Source of the DNA: Euryarchaeota archaeon RBG_16_67_27
GTDB taxonomy: Archaea > Thermoplasmatota > Thermoplasmata > RBG-16-68-12
Assembly (NCBI GenBank): GCA_001800745.1
Contig: MGVZ01000020.1
Coordinates: forward strand, 18,858-53,618
Direction of reading: 5' to 3'
Length of the DNA: 34,761 bases
Part shown: positions 15,405 through 22,932 of the stretch, piece by piece
Layout: each line of letters starts with the position of its first letter
How positions within the stretch are numbered: the stretch's first letter is position 1
Made by a program: the position numbers and the translations under genes
Notes under the pieces: generated by a model
The model's input: only the letters and a program-made list of their open reading frames with translations
Told to the model about the DNA's origin: nothing
The model's database searches: none

Positions 15405-15773
15405 ATGTCGGATGCGACCACGACCGTCGCCGCGCTCCGGGACCGGGTCCGCGCCTTCGTTCGGGAGCGGGACTGGGAGGGATACCACAACCTGAAGGAC
15501 CTCGCGACCGCGCTCAGCGTCGAGGCATCGGAGCTCCTCGAACTCTTTCTGTGGCGGCCCGCGGTCCCTGCGTCCGAGATGGGTTCGGAGGACCGCGCGG
15601 CCGTGGCCGACGAGATTGCGGACGTCGTGATCTACGGCCTGCACATCGCGAACGCCCTCTCGATCGACCTGTCCGACGCCGTCACGGCGAAGGTCGCGAG
15701 GAGCGCAGAGAAGTACCCCGTGGAGCGGTTCAGGGGGCGCGCACGCGGGCCCGTTCCAGGCGGTCCGCGGTGA
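15405..15773 (+). CDS. MazG-like nucleotide pyrophosphohydrolase (dCTPase/RS21-C6 type)
   Basis: This 122-residue all-alpha protein matches the MazG/RS21-C6 family, which cleaves (d)NTPs to monophosphates and pyrophosphate. The metal-binding helices are visible as SVEASELLELFLW (about 37-49, an ExxE motif) and DEIADVVIYGLHIANAL (about 68-84, an ExxD motif). The N-terminal WEGYHNLKDLATAL is also characteristic of the dCTPase-like group. The ATG at 15405 begins the protein MSDATT. The upstream open frame lies over the preceding genes and is not coding. Its last 44 bases overlap the end of the minus-strand exonuclease gene. Confidence 0.92.
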   Translation: MSDATTTVAALRDRVRAFVRERDWEGYHNLKDLATALSVEASELLELFLWRPAVPASEMGSEDRAAVADEIADVVIYGLHIANALSIDLSDAVTAKVARSAEKYPVERFRGRARGPVPGGPR

Positions 15774-16527
15774 CGAACTCCTCGCCGCGGATCTGCGTGC
15801 GGAGTCCGGTGTAGGCGAGGTCCGCGAGCGTCTCGAGGTGGATCACGTCCTCCATGTTGTACTGGAGGAGGAGTTCGAGGGCCCCCTCGTCCCCGCTCTC
15901 GTGCGCCTCCCACAGCCGGACCGCATCCCAGCCCCGGAGCCCGGCGGTCTCCTCGGACCGCTCGATCCCGAGCTGCGCCTCGATCCGCTTGAGTCCACCG
16001 TGGTACCCGAGCCGGTGCATGCCGTGGAGGAGGTCCACGTGGATCTGGTCGAGGCGCATCCGCGGGAACGCACGCCGGAGGAACGGAAGGTCGAAGCGGC
16101 CGCCGTTGAACGTGACCAGGATCTTCATGCGGTCGAGGGTCGCCGGGAGCTCGTCGAGGTTCTCTCCCTTCACGAACGACCGCTCGCGCCGGCCGTCGTA
16201 CACGCCGACGACAGTGACCGCGTCCCGGCCGATTGACAATCCGGTCGTCTCGATGTCGAGGTACCCGACGGCGCCGCGGAACTCGGGGAGGGCACGCCAG
16301 TGCTCGCGGGCCGGCAGGGCGTCCGCGAAGTACCGATACCGGCCACGGCGGAGCGCCTCGTCGCTCCGGACGACCTCCGAGTCGATCCGGTGGACGACGG
16401 ACGCGGGCAGCCCGGCGCCGCTCCCGAGCCGCGGGACGTCGTCCCACGTCCGGATCCCCGATCGCCAAAGGATCTCCTCCCGGCGGCGCCCGACGCCGTC
16501 GATGTGGAGGAACGTCTCTCGCAGCAA
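15730..16527 (-). CDS. Ribonuclease H-like DEDD exonuclease (YprB type)
   Basis: A 265-residue protein with the acidic residues of a DnaQ-like 3'-5' exonuclease: Asp and Glu in GYLDIETTGLS, Asp in FNGGRFDLPFL and Asp in QYNMEDVIHLETL. The first 90 residues contain a helix-hairpin-like opening (HIDGVGRRREEILWRSGI) that is usual for archaeal YprB proteins, which begin MLxxTFxHIxGIG. That opening points to the TTG at 16527 as the start, and a TATA-like ATATG box lies about 34 bases upstream. The substrate is not known. It shares a compact intergenic region with the divergent tgtA and overlaps the MazG-like gene tail to tail by 44 bases. Confidence 0.88.
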   Translation of the reverse strand: MLRETFLHIDGVGRRREEILWRSGIRTWDDVPRLGSGAGLPASVVHRIDSEVVRSDEALRRGRYRYFADALPAREHWRALPEFRGAVGYLDIETTGLSIGRDAVTVVGVYDGRRERSFVKGENLDELPATLDRMKILVTFNGGRFDLPFLRRAFPRMRLDQIHVDLLHGMHRLGYHGGLKRIEAQLGIERSEETAGLRGWDAVRLWEAHESGDEGALELLLQYNMEDVIHLETLADLAYTGLRTQIRGEEFVTADRLERARVRAP

Positions 16528-16555
16528 CGCGGGTCGGGCCGCGACACGCCCGCGG

Positions 16556-16566
16556 GGGCATATCCG
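16556..16566 (-). promoter_or_regulatory. TATA-like box for the exonuclease gene
   Basis: The minus strand reads CGGATATGCCC, about 34 bases before the proposed TTG start. Confidence 0.4.
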
Positions 16567-16599
16567 TTGCGGCGGGGTGCCCGGACGCGTCCGCAAAGC

Positions 16600-16607
16600 G
16601 CATATCC
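16600..16607 (+). promoter_or_regulatory. TATA-like box for tgtA
   Basis: GCATATCC is centred 25 bases before the GTG at 16628 and supports a leaderless start there. Confidence 0.5.
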
Positions 16608-16627
16608 CGAGCTCCCCATGGACGCGC

Positions 16628-18583
16628 GTGTTCGAGGTCCTCGAACGGGACGGGCTCGCGCGGATCGGCGCGCTCGACACGCCCCACGGGCGGGTGACGA
16701 CCCCCGCCCTCCTCCCCGTCGTGAACCCGGGTCGCCCGATCGTGCCGCCCGTGGAGCTCGCGGACCGCTTCCATGCGGAGATCCTGATCACGAATGCGTA
16801 CATCCTGGGCAAGGGCGCGCACCGCGAGGAGGTCATGCGGCGGGGCGTCCACGACTTCCTCGGTTTCCAGCGAGCGGTGATGACGGATTCCGGGGCGTTC
16901 CAGGCCCACGTGTACGGGGACGTCGCGGTCTCGAATGTGGAGGTCCTCGAGTTCCAGAAGGCGATCGGCTCGGACCTGGGCACGATGCTCGACGTGTTCT
17001 CGGAGCCGGAGCACGATCACGACCGGGCGTCCGCGGACGTCGACGAGACGATCCGGCGCGCGAAGGAAGCGGACGCGATTCGCGGGGACCTCGGGCTCGT
17101 CGGCGCGGTCCAGGGCGGACTCCACGCGGACCTCCGGGAGCGTTGCGCCCGGGAGGTGTCCACCCTCGGGATCGCCGTCGCCGCGATCGGGGGCGTGGTC
17201 CCCCTGATGGAGGCGTACCGGTTCCGCGACCTCGTCCGCGTGATCGTCGCCTCGAAGCGGGGCATGGACCCTTCGAAGCCCGTCCACCTGTTCGGCGCAG
17301 GGCACCCGATGCTCTTCCCCCTCGCGGTGCTCCTCGGCTGCGACATGTTCGATTCCGCATCCTATGCGAAGTACGCGCGCGACGGGCGCATGCTCTTCCC
17401 GGACGGGACCCGTCGGGCCGCGGAGCTCCGGGACAGCGGATGCGTCTGTCCCACGTGCGCGTCCCACGGAATCGATGAGCTGTCGAGGGACGAGCGGCTC
17501 CTCGCGGAGCACAACCTCCACGTCTGCTTCGCGGCCGTCCGCGAGGTCCGCCGCGCGATCGCCGCAGGGGAGCTGTGGGAGCTCGTCGAGCGTCGGGCGC
17601 GGGACCATCCCGCGCTCCTCGACGCGCTCCGGGATCTCCGGGCGCACAACGATTTCCTCGAGGCGTCCGAGCCTCTCTCCCGCCGCGGCGCGCTGTACTA
17701 CGTCGGCCCGGAGACCGCCCACCGGCCGGTCCTCCACCGATACCGCTCGCGGCTCCTTGCGCGCTACTCGAGCCCGCCCGCGAAAGGCCTCCTCGTCCTG
17801 CCCGAAGGCGACCGGCCGTACGCGCACCGGTACCGGGGCACCGTCGCGCGGGTGACGGCGGCCGCAGATGTCCACGTCGTCGTGAAGTCCCTCTGGGGGC
17901 CGGTACCTCTCGAGCTCGACCACGTGTGGCCGCTCTCCCAGTCCCTGATCCCGGACCGCGTGGACGTCGAGGCGCTCGAGGCCGCGGAGGTCTTCTTCCG
18001 GGAGTGGGCCGCGGGCGCAGGCTACGCGTTCGGCGTTCTCTGGGAGGGACCGGGCACGCTCGAGGATCTCGCACGACGGGCCCCCGGCGGTCGCAGCGTC
18101 GACTGGAACCTCCTCCGCGTGCGTGCGACCGCGGACCTCCAGTTCGGGCGGGGCGCGGCGGACGCCCTGCTCCGCGGTCAGGTCTCCCTCGTCGTCTCAA
18201 AGAACACGAAGAAGGTCCGGAACGTGATCGTGGGCGGCGAGCACGTCCTCTCCCTGCGGGCGGAGGACGGCTACTTCACCCTCAAGGCCGCGGGCGCCCG
18301 CCGTCTCCGGGAGGCGTTCGCCCCGCCCCGGCTCCGGGTCGTCGTCGACCCCGACGCGATTCCGTTCCACCGCGAGGGAAAGAACGTCTTTGCGAAGTTC
18401 GTCCGGGACGCGGATCCGGACATACGTCCGGGCGACGAGGTTCTCGTCGTCTCCCCCGAGGACGACCTGTGCGCGGTCGCCCGCTCGGCGATGAACCGCC
18501 GCGAGATGCTCGCGTTCACCCGCGGCGTCGCCGCGTTCGTCCGCGAGGGCGTGCCTCCCGCGACGTCCGCTCCGCTGCGCTGA
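16628..18583 (+). CDS. tgtA: Archaeosine tRNA-guanine transglycosylase
   Basis: TgtA swaps guanine 15 of archaeal tRNAs for preQ0, the first tRNA-bound step of archaeosine synthesis. The catalytic domain shows MTDSGAFQ (Asp87, the conserved base-contacting aspartate), GLVGAVQGG and the FDSASYAKYARDGR stretch. The zinc site is CVCPTC followed by a histidine in AEHNLHV. After the barrel come the archaeal C-terminal domains, ending in a PUA domain (about 530-645) with KNTKKVRNVIVGGEH and the IRPGDEVLVV strand, used to grip tRNA. Length is 651 residues. The GTG at 16628 gives the family N-terminus FEVLERDGLARIG. The last 68 bases overlap the end of pcc1 on the other strand. Confidence 0.97.
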   Translation: MFEVLERDGLARIGALDTPHGRVTTPALLPVVNPGRPIVPPVELADRFHAEILITNAYILGKGAHREEVMRRGVHDFLGFQRAVMTDSGAFQAHVYGDVAVSNVEVLEFQKAIGSDLGTMLDVFSEPEHDHDRASADVDETIRRAKEADAIRGDLGLVGAVQGGLHADLRERCAREVSTLGIAVAAIGGVVPLMEAYRFRDLVRVIVASKRGMDPSKPVHLFGAGHPMLFPLAVLLGCDMFDSASYAKYARDGRMLFPDGTRRAAELRDSGCVCPTCASHGIDELSRDERLLAEHNLHVCFAAVREVRRAIAAGELWELVERRARDHPALLDALRDLRAHNDFLEASEPLSRRGALYYVGPETAHRPVLHRYRSRLLARYSSPPAKGLLVLPEGDRPYAHRYRGTVARVTAAADVHVVVKSLWGPVPLELDHVWPLSQSLIPDRVDVEALEAAEVFFREWAAGAGYAFGVLWEGPGTLEDLARRAPGGRSVDWNLLRVRATADLQFGRGAADALLRGQVSLVVSKNTKKVRNVIVGGEHVLSLRAEDGYFTLKAAGARRLREAFAPPRLRVVVDPDAIPFHREGKNVFAKFVRDADPDIRPGDEVLVVSPEDDLCAVARSAMNRREMLAFTRGVAAFVREGVPPATSAPLR

Positions 18584-18773
18584 CGGACGCGAGGTACCCG
18601 TCCAGGGCGTGGAGGAGGCTCATCGGCCCGTCCGCGGCCGCGACCGCCGTGACCGTCCGGCCGCGGCGCCGCGTGCGTACGGAGCGCTCGTCGTCCGGAG
18701 CGACGGCGCCCTCGACCGCCCGCGCGCGCTCGTCGTCGTCGAATGTGAGGGTGAGCCGGGCACGAGACTTCAT
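18516..18773 (-). CDS. pcc1: KEOPS complex subunit Pcc1
   Basis: Pcc1 is the dimerising subunit of KEOPS, which adds threonylcarbamoyl to A37 of ANN-reading tRNAs (t6A). The 85-residue protein has the expected beta-alpha-beta-beta-alpha layout: strand ARLTLTFDDD, helix ERARAVEGAV, strands RTRRRGRTVTAVAAAD, then MSLLHALDGYLASVSAAERT, the conserved dimer helix. The C-terminus is a short basic tail. The ATG lies five bases after the end of the tRNA-Gln gene on the same strand, so pcc1 is probably read through from that tRNA or processed from a shared transcript. No separate TATA box is obvious. The family match is by pattern and length, and the protein is small. Confidence 0.85.
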   Translation of the reverse strand: MKSRARLTLTFDDDERARAVEGAVAPDDERSVRTRRRGRTVTAVAAADGPMSLLHALDGYLASVSAAERTSREARPRGRTRRRRG

Positions 18774-18778
18774 CGGGA

Positions 18779-18851
18779 TAGCCCCGGGCAGATTCGAACT
18801 GCCGTCGCGGGTTCCAAAGACCCGTATGCTTGACCGCTACACCACGGGGCT
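18779..18851 (-). tRNA. tRNA-Gln (anticodon TTG)
   Basis: A complete 73-base cloverleaf without an intron. The acceptor is AGCCCCG/CGGGGCT with discriminator A. The D stem is GTGT/GCAT with a GG-containing loop. The anticodon stem CGGGT/ACCCG closes the loop CTTTGGA, giving anticodon TTG (reads CAA). The T stem is GGCAG/CTGCC. CCA is not encoded. The first 15 bases overlap the end of the methylthiotransferase gene, and pcc1 starts five bases downstream. Confidence 0.95.
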
Positions 18852-20135
18852 GCAGGCGTGCATTTCCGCGGGTGTATAAAGCCCATCGGTTGCGACGTAC
18901 CCACGGAGGTCCGTCGCGCCCGCGCCGTCGATGCGCACGCGGACGAACTCTCCGATCGCGACGGGCTCGCGGAGGACGACCTGCCGGTACTCCGGCGTTC
19001 GGGCGAGGACCGTGCCCTCCTTCCCTGGCTCGGTGACAACGACCTCGACCTCGCGACCGACGTGCGCGGCGTGGACCTCGGTCGCCACCGCGAACCGAAG
19101 CGCGGCGAGCCGACGCGACCTCCCCTTCACCTGCCACCCGACGATCTGGCCGGGCATCGCGGAGGCGGGGGTCCCGGGGCGCGCGGAGAACCGCGTGACG
19201 TTCACGATGTCCGGCCGCACGCGCCGCACGAGGTCCATGGTCCCCTCGAAGGCGGCTTCCGTCTCTCCGGGGAACCCCACGATCGCGTCCGTCGAGAGGC
19301 ACAGCTCCGGGTACGCGCGACGGAACCCGGCGACGATCTCCTCGAAGTCGCGCACGATGTACTCGCGCTGCATCGCCTCGAGGACGCCGTCGCTCCCGCT
19401 CTGGACGGGAAGATGGAGGAACTTGAACACCTTCTCCGATGCGAACGACTCGATGAGCTCGTCGACGATCGGGAGGACCGTGAGGGGGTCGGCCATGCCG
19501 ACGCGCACACGGAATGTCCCGGGGATCTCGTCGATCGCTTCCAGGAGGCGAGGGAGGTCCGTTTCCGTGTCCCGGCCATACGCCGCGGTGTCCTGCCCCG
19601 TGAGCTTGATCTCCCTCACACCGCGCGCGACATGGCGGCGCACCTCCGCGACGAGGTCGCCGATCAGCCGCGACGACACCCGGCCCCGCGCGACGCGGGT
19701 GATGCAGTACGTGCAGCGGCCTGCACATCCCTGGGCGATCGGGACGATCGCGTCGTGCCAGCCGAACGACCGGGACTCGACCTCCGCCGCCCGGTCCCCG
19801 CATGCCGTGCCCGCACCGATGAGGTCGACGATCTCGGGCCACTTCCGGGGCGGCAGGAGTTTCGCGCGGGGCGCGAGCGCCATCACCCGGTCCCGTTGCG
19901 CCGCCGCCATGCAGCCTGCGACGACGAGCGGCCGGTCATGGGCCGCGAGGGCGCGGATCCGGCGGGCCATCCGCCGTTCCGTCGCATCGACGACCGTGCA
20001 CGTGACGAGGACGTGGGCATCCGCCTCCGCCTCGGAGCGCTCGATCGAGTGTCCGCTCCGGGAGAGCGCCTCCTCCATGAGCCGGGCCTCCCCGTAGTTC
20101 TGGGTGCAGCCGTACGCCTCCACGTAGACCTTCAC
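18837..20135 (-). CDS. tRNA t6A37 methylthiotransferase (MiaB family, e-MtaB type)
   Basis: A radical SAM enzyme that should add a methylthio group to t6A37 in tRNA. All three family modules are present in 432 residues. The UPF0004 domain has cluster cysteines 10, 46 and 75 (YGCTQN, VTCTVV, AGCMAA). The radical SAM barrel has the CxxxCxxC motif at 137/141/144 (GCAGRCTYC). A C-terminal TRAM domain starts near HVGREVEVVVTEPG. The GTG at 20135 gives the family N-terminus KVYVEAYGCTQN and has a TATA-like box 25 bases upstream. The longer frame to 20321 is not family-like. The archaeal/eukaryotic CDKAL1-like subgroup is inferred from this N-terminus. The stop codon lies inside the tRNA-Gln gene. 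Confidence 0.93.
   Translation of the reverse strand: MKVYVEAYGCTQNYGEARLMEEALSRSGHSIERSEAEADAHVLVTCTVVDATERRMARRIRALAAHDRPLVVAGCMAAAQRDRVMALAPRAKLLPPRKWPEIVDLIGAGTACGDRAAEVESRSFGWHDAIVPIAQGCAGRCTYCITRVARGRVSSRLIGDLVAEVRRHVARGVREIKLTGQDTAAYGRDTETDLPRLLEAIDEIPGTFRVRVGMADPLTVLPIVDELIESFASEKVFKFLHLPVQSGSDGVLEAMQREYIVRDFEEIVAGFRRAYPELCLSTDAIVGFPGETEAAFEGTMDLVRRVRPDIVNVTRFSARPGTPASAMPGQIVGWQVKGRSRRLAALRFAVATEVHAAHVGREVEVVVTEPGKEGTVLARTPEYRQVVLREPVAIGEFVRVRIDGAGATDLRGYVATDGLYTPAEMHACSPVV
18873..18881 (-). promoter_or_regulatory. TATA box for tRNA-Gln, inside the methylthiotransferase gene
   Basis: The minus strand reads CTTTATACA, centred 26 bases before the tRNA 5' end. It lies within the last codons of the upstream gene, so the tRNA (and perhaps pcc1) has its own promoter. 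Confidence 0.65.
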
Positions 20136-20154
20136 GACCCGAACGAAGGCGGCC

Positions 20155-20165
20155 AATGTATATCT
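20155..20165 (-). promoter_or_regulatory. TATA box for the methylthiotransferase gene
   Basis: The minus strand reads AGATATACATT, centred 25 bases before the GTG at 20135. It fixes the start and implies a leaderless mRNA. Confidence 0.6.
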
Positions 20166-20239
20166 CGGCTTCCCCGGGCGATCCCGGAGTCGTCCCCCGG
20201 CGCCGCGGATCCGACGGGACCTCGGGCGCGCGTCCGCAA

Positions 20240-20248
20240 CTCTTATGG
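20240..20248 (+). promoter_or_regulatory. TATA-like box for the 84-aa coiled-coil gene
   Basis: CTCTTATGG is centred about 29 bases before the ATG at 20273. It favours that start over in-frame ATGs at 20156 and 20249. Confidence 0.45.
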
Positions 20249-20272
20249 ATGAGGGGCCTCTTCGGGTCGTCG

Positions 20273-20527
20273 ATGGATGCCCCTCCGGCGTCTCCACCGG
20301 CCGCTCCGGCTCCTGCCCCACGGCCCTCGAAGGTGCCCGAGCACGAGCTCCGCGATCGCGCGAGGGCGGCGAAGCTCCGCGCGAAGGCGGCGAAGGCCCG
20401 CCTGAAGTCGAACCGGCTCGAGGCGAAGGCGAAGCTCCTGTCCGAGAAGGCGTCGTACTGGGAGCAGCGCGCCGACGATCTCGATGGAGTCGTCCGTCCG
20501 CAGCCTCAGCCCAGTGTGGCCAAGTGA
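20273..20527 (+). CDS. Small Ala/Lys-rich coiled-coil protein, 84 aa
   Basis: The protein opens with a proline/alanine linker (MDAPPASPPAAPAPAPRP) and then forms one long helix (about 25-68). The helix is made of irregular repeats of Lys/Arg-Ala-Lys with spaced leucines (AKARLKSNRLEAKAKLLSE), ending in YWEQRADDLDG. It has no cysteines or membrane segment. The basic coiled coil could bind nucleic acid or oligomerise, but no family is recognised. The start is chosen from the TATA-like box. The last 22 bases overlap a small gene on the opposite strand. Confidence 0.68.
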   Translation: MDAPPASPPAAPAPAPRPSKVPEHELRDRARAAKLRAKAAKARLKSNRLEAKAKLLSEKASYWEQRADDLDGVVRPQPQPSVAK

Positions 20528-20658
20528 CGGACCGGCGTAGGCGCGGGCACGTCGAGGTTCGGCCGCATCGGGACGCCCCGCTGCGCGACCTCGTTCACAT
20601 ACTCCAGCTCAAGGATCCACGAAAGGAGAGGGCTGTCCGTCTTCGTGAGTTTGCACAT
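20506..20658 (-). CDS. Candidate small protein, 50 aa, unknown function
   Basis: This frame runs from ATG (20658) to TGA (20508-20506). Its composition is protein-like and its third positions are GC-rich like the surrounding genes. The sequence starts MCKLTKTDSPLLSWILELEY, giving an amphipathic helix, followed by a proline-rich tail ending VRHLATLG. A TATA-like GATTAAGAC lies at 20692-20700, giving a leader of about 12 bases. It fills an otherwise gene-free interval and is divergent from the O-methyltransferase gene. Its 3' end overlaps the coiled-coil gene by 22 bases. No homologue is recalled, so it is reported as probable rather than certain. Confidence 0.5.
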   Translation of the reverse strand: MCKLTKTDSPLLSWILELEYVNEVAQRGVPMRPNLDVPAPTPVRHLATLG

Positions 20659-20759
20659 GTCCCATCCCGGGTCCGGATTCGACCGTCCTCCGTCTTAATC
20701 GTTTGTCAACCGGTGCGAAGCTTCTTCCCACGCCCCGACGTGTCGAGCCCGGCGGATCG

Positions 20760-21395
20760 ATGACGGGAATCGTCGCTGAGGATGTGGACACGTACGTCGA
20801 CCGTCTCGCGAACCGCGGGGACTCCGTCCTCGCGGAGGTCGAGCGGGAGGGCCGGACCGAAGGCTGGCCGATCGTCGGCGCCGCGGAGGGGAGTCTCCTC
20901 CATATCCTCGCACGGTCCCTCGGCGCCCGCCGGATCCTGGAACTCGGGACGGCGATCGGGTACTCGGGCACGTGGCTTGCTCGCGCCTTGCCGTCGGGAG
21001 GCGAGCTCCTCACGGTGGAGGCGGATCCGAAGACGGCGGAGCGGGCCCGGCGGACGTTCGAGCGGACGGGGGTCGCGGACCGCGTGTCGATCCTCATCGG
21101 ACTCGCGGAGGACGTCCTCGCGGACCTCGCCGGTCCGTTCGATCTGATCTTCAACGACATCGACAAGGAGGCGTACCCGGCCGTCCTGGATCCGTGCATC
21201 CGTCGGATCCGCGTCGGGGGGCTCCTCGTCACGGACAACGTCCTCTGGAGCGGCGAGGTGGCCCGGGCGGGCCGGTCCCGGGAGACGAAGGCGATCCGGG
21301 CGTACAACGAGCGGCTCGCGAGGGACCCGCGCATGATCGCGTCGATCCTGCCCTTGCGGGACGGGGTGTCCGTCGCGGTCAAGGTCCGAGAGTGA
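20760..21395 (+). CDS. SAM-dependent O-methyltransferase (caffeoyl-CoA OMT-like family)
   Basis: A class I methyltransferase of 211 residues related to the cation-dependent catechol/caffeoyl-CoA O-methyltransferases. Motif I is ILELGTAIGYSGTWLARALP (about 61-80). The acidic residue after strand 2 is in LLTVEADPKTAERARRTF. The catalytic/metal region is FDLIFNDIDKEAYPAVLD, followed by GGLLVTDNVLWSGEVA, a family signature. The substrate cannot be inferred. The ATG at 20760 gives the expected short N-terminal helix (MTGIVAEDVDTYVDRL). A frame from 20703 is possible but adds unsupported residues. It is followed, 100 bases on, by the NUDIX-HAD gene. Confidence 0.92.
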   Translation: MTGIVAEDVDTYVDRLANRGDSVLAEVEREGRTEGWPIVGAAEGSLLHILARSLGARRILELGTAIGYSGTWLARALPSGGELLTVEADPKTAERARRTFERTGVADRVSILIGLAEDVLADLAGPFDLIFNDIDKEAYPAVLDPCIRRIRVGGLLVTDNVLWSGEVARAGRSRETKAIRAYNERLARDPRMIASILPLRDGVSVAVKVRE

Positions 21396-21466
21396 CGCCC
21401 GCGTCCTGTCGTCCGTGGGTCGGCGGACGTGGACCGGACCGACCGTCGATCTCGGGCGTCCACAGG

Positions 21467-21475
21467 CTTCTTACC
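21467..21475 (+). promoter_or_regulatory. TATA-like box for the NUDIX-HAD gene
   Basis: CTTCTTACC is centred about 25 bases before the GTG at 21496. It is a weak match but consistent with leaderless use elsewhere in the window. Confidence 0.35.
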
Positions 21476-21495
21476 GGACACGGGCATGGCGGCCC

Positions 21496-22809
21496 GTGGC
21501 CCGCCGTCGCGCCGTGGAGCACATCTACGCGGAGACGGACGGCCAGGTCTATCTCGTCCGGGAGTCCGGGGTCCTACGGTTCCCTAGGACGGGCGAACCG
21601 CTGCCGTTCAAGACGGAGCGCCAGGAGTCGATGGACTTCGGTGCCTACCGCGTCCTCAAGGTGAAGCCCCTCCTCGACCACCACCCGGAGGAGTGGCTCG
21701 GCCGGGACGCGATCTTCGACCGCGACGACGTCGACCCCGTCGTGAAGCAGGCCGTGTACACGACGATGATCCGATGTGTCTCCGAGGTCGTCCTCTCGAA
21801 GGGCGCCCGCGTCCTCCTCGTGAAGGCGGTCCGCGGGTTCTCGAAGGGCCACTGGAATGTGCCTGGGGGGTTCATGGACTACGGCGAAGGTCCCGAGGCC
21901 GGCGTCGTCCGGGAGGCGGAGGAGGAGATCGGCGTGCCCGTCGCCCTCGACGGCCTCCTGAACGTGTATGTGAGCGGTTTCCCCGGGAAGCCGTCGTACA
22001 CCCTCGGGTTCGTCTACCAAGGGCACGTCCTCTCCGAGGGATTCGAGCTCAAGCCGGACGAGATCGAGTCCGCGGGTTGGTTCACGGTGGACAAAGGGCT
22101 CACCCTGACGCGCAACCCGTTCGCGAAGTGGGGACTCGTCGACTTCTTCCTCCAGAGCCCCGAGGCCCGGCGGTCGCTCCGTGTCAAGCGCCACGGCCTC
22201 TTCCGCGACGCGAACGCGGTCGTGCGGCCGACCGTCTTCCTCGACCGGGACGGAGTGATCAACCGCGGCCGGCCCGGGTACGTGCGGAGGCCGGCCGACT
22301 TCGAGTTCCTCCCCGGCGCGGTGGAGGGGATGCGGCGCCTCCAGGACGCGGGCTGGCGCCTCGTGATCGTGACGAACCAGGACGCCACGGGATGGAAACT
22401 CGTCCCGGAACGGCAGCTCGCACGGATCCACGACACGATGGTCCGAGGACTCCGGTCGGAGGGCGTCGAGGTCGCGGAGGTCTACTACTGCCCTCACCCC
22501 CTGCTCCGCGACTGCCCGTGTCGGAAGCCACGCCCGGGGATGCTCCTCGCCGCGGCCCGGGATTTCGGCGTGAATCCGCGGATGGCCTGGATGATTGGGG
22601 ACAAGGTCCTCGACGTCGCGACGGGTCGGGCGTTCGGCTGCCGGACCGCGTGGGTCGGACCCCGGGACTGGCGCGCGCGGTTCCGCGCGGAGGTGCGCCC
22701 GTGGCACCCCGACGTCGTCGCGGACGACCTCCTGGGGGCGGCGAAGGCGATCCTCCGGCGCGGATCGGCGGAGGACCCGCGAGGCTCCCACGACAAGGTC
22801 ACCGCGTGA
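21496..22809 (+). CDS. NUDIX hydrolase - HAD phosphatase (GmhB/HisB-N-like) fusion
   Basis: A 437-residue two-enzyme protein. Residues about 95-220 are a NUDIX domain with an intact Nudix box: G-x5-E-x7-REAEEEIGV beginning at GGFMDYGEG. Residues about 250-420 are a HAD-family phosphatase of the heptose-bisphosphate/histidinol-phosphate type. Its motifs are the nucleophile loop VFLDRDGVINR, TNQDATG, the zinc-loop cysteines in CPHPLLRDCPCRKP, and GDKVLDV. The first 95 residues show two beta-rich stretches of unknown fold. The pair could hydrolyse a nucleotide sugar or related diphosphate and then dephosphorylate the product, but no substrate is shown. GTG 21496 is preferred from the TATA-like box. 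GTG 21514 is an alternative. Confidence 0.9.
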   Translation: MARRRAVEHIYAETDGQVYLVRESGVLRFPRTGEPLPFKTERQESMDFGAYRVLKVKPLLDHHPEEWLGRDAIFDRDDVDPVVKQAVYTTMIRCVSEVVLSKGARVLLVKAVRGFSKGHWNVPGGFMDYGEGPEAGVVREAEEEIGVPVALDGLLNVYVSGFPGKPSYTLGFVYQGHVLSEGFELKPDEIESAGWFTVDKGLTLTRNPFAKWGLVDFFLQSPEARRSLRVKRHGLFRDANAVVRPTVFLDRDGVINRGRPGYVRRPADFEFLPGAVEGMRRLQDAGWRLVIVTNQDATGWKLVPERQLARIHDTMVRGLRSEGVEVAEVYYCPHPLLRDCPCRKPRPGMLLAAARDFGVNPRMAWMIGDKVLDVATGRAFGCRTAWVGPRDWRARFRAEVRPWHPDVVADDLLGAAKAILRRGSAEDPRGSHDKVTA

Positions 22810-22932
22810 CCTCGGCGCCGCTCCGCGGTGAACGTGTGCTCTCGGACGACCCTGCAGACCTAGACCGGGTGGCTCCGGCACCGGCTTTCCCACGGTCGCT
22901 TCTGGGCCGCGCCAGGAGGCTCGCCCGAGGCA

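Noticed and set aside
20681-20700. T-loop-like sequence suggesting another tRNA
   Set aside because: The loop lacks the GTTCRA pattern and no acceptor or anticodon stem can be drawn around it.
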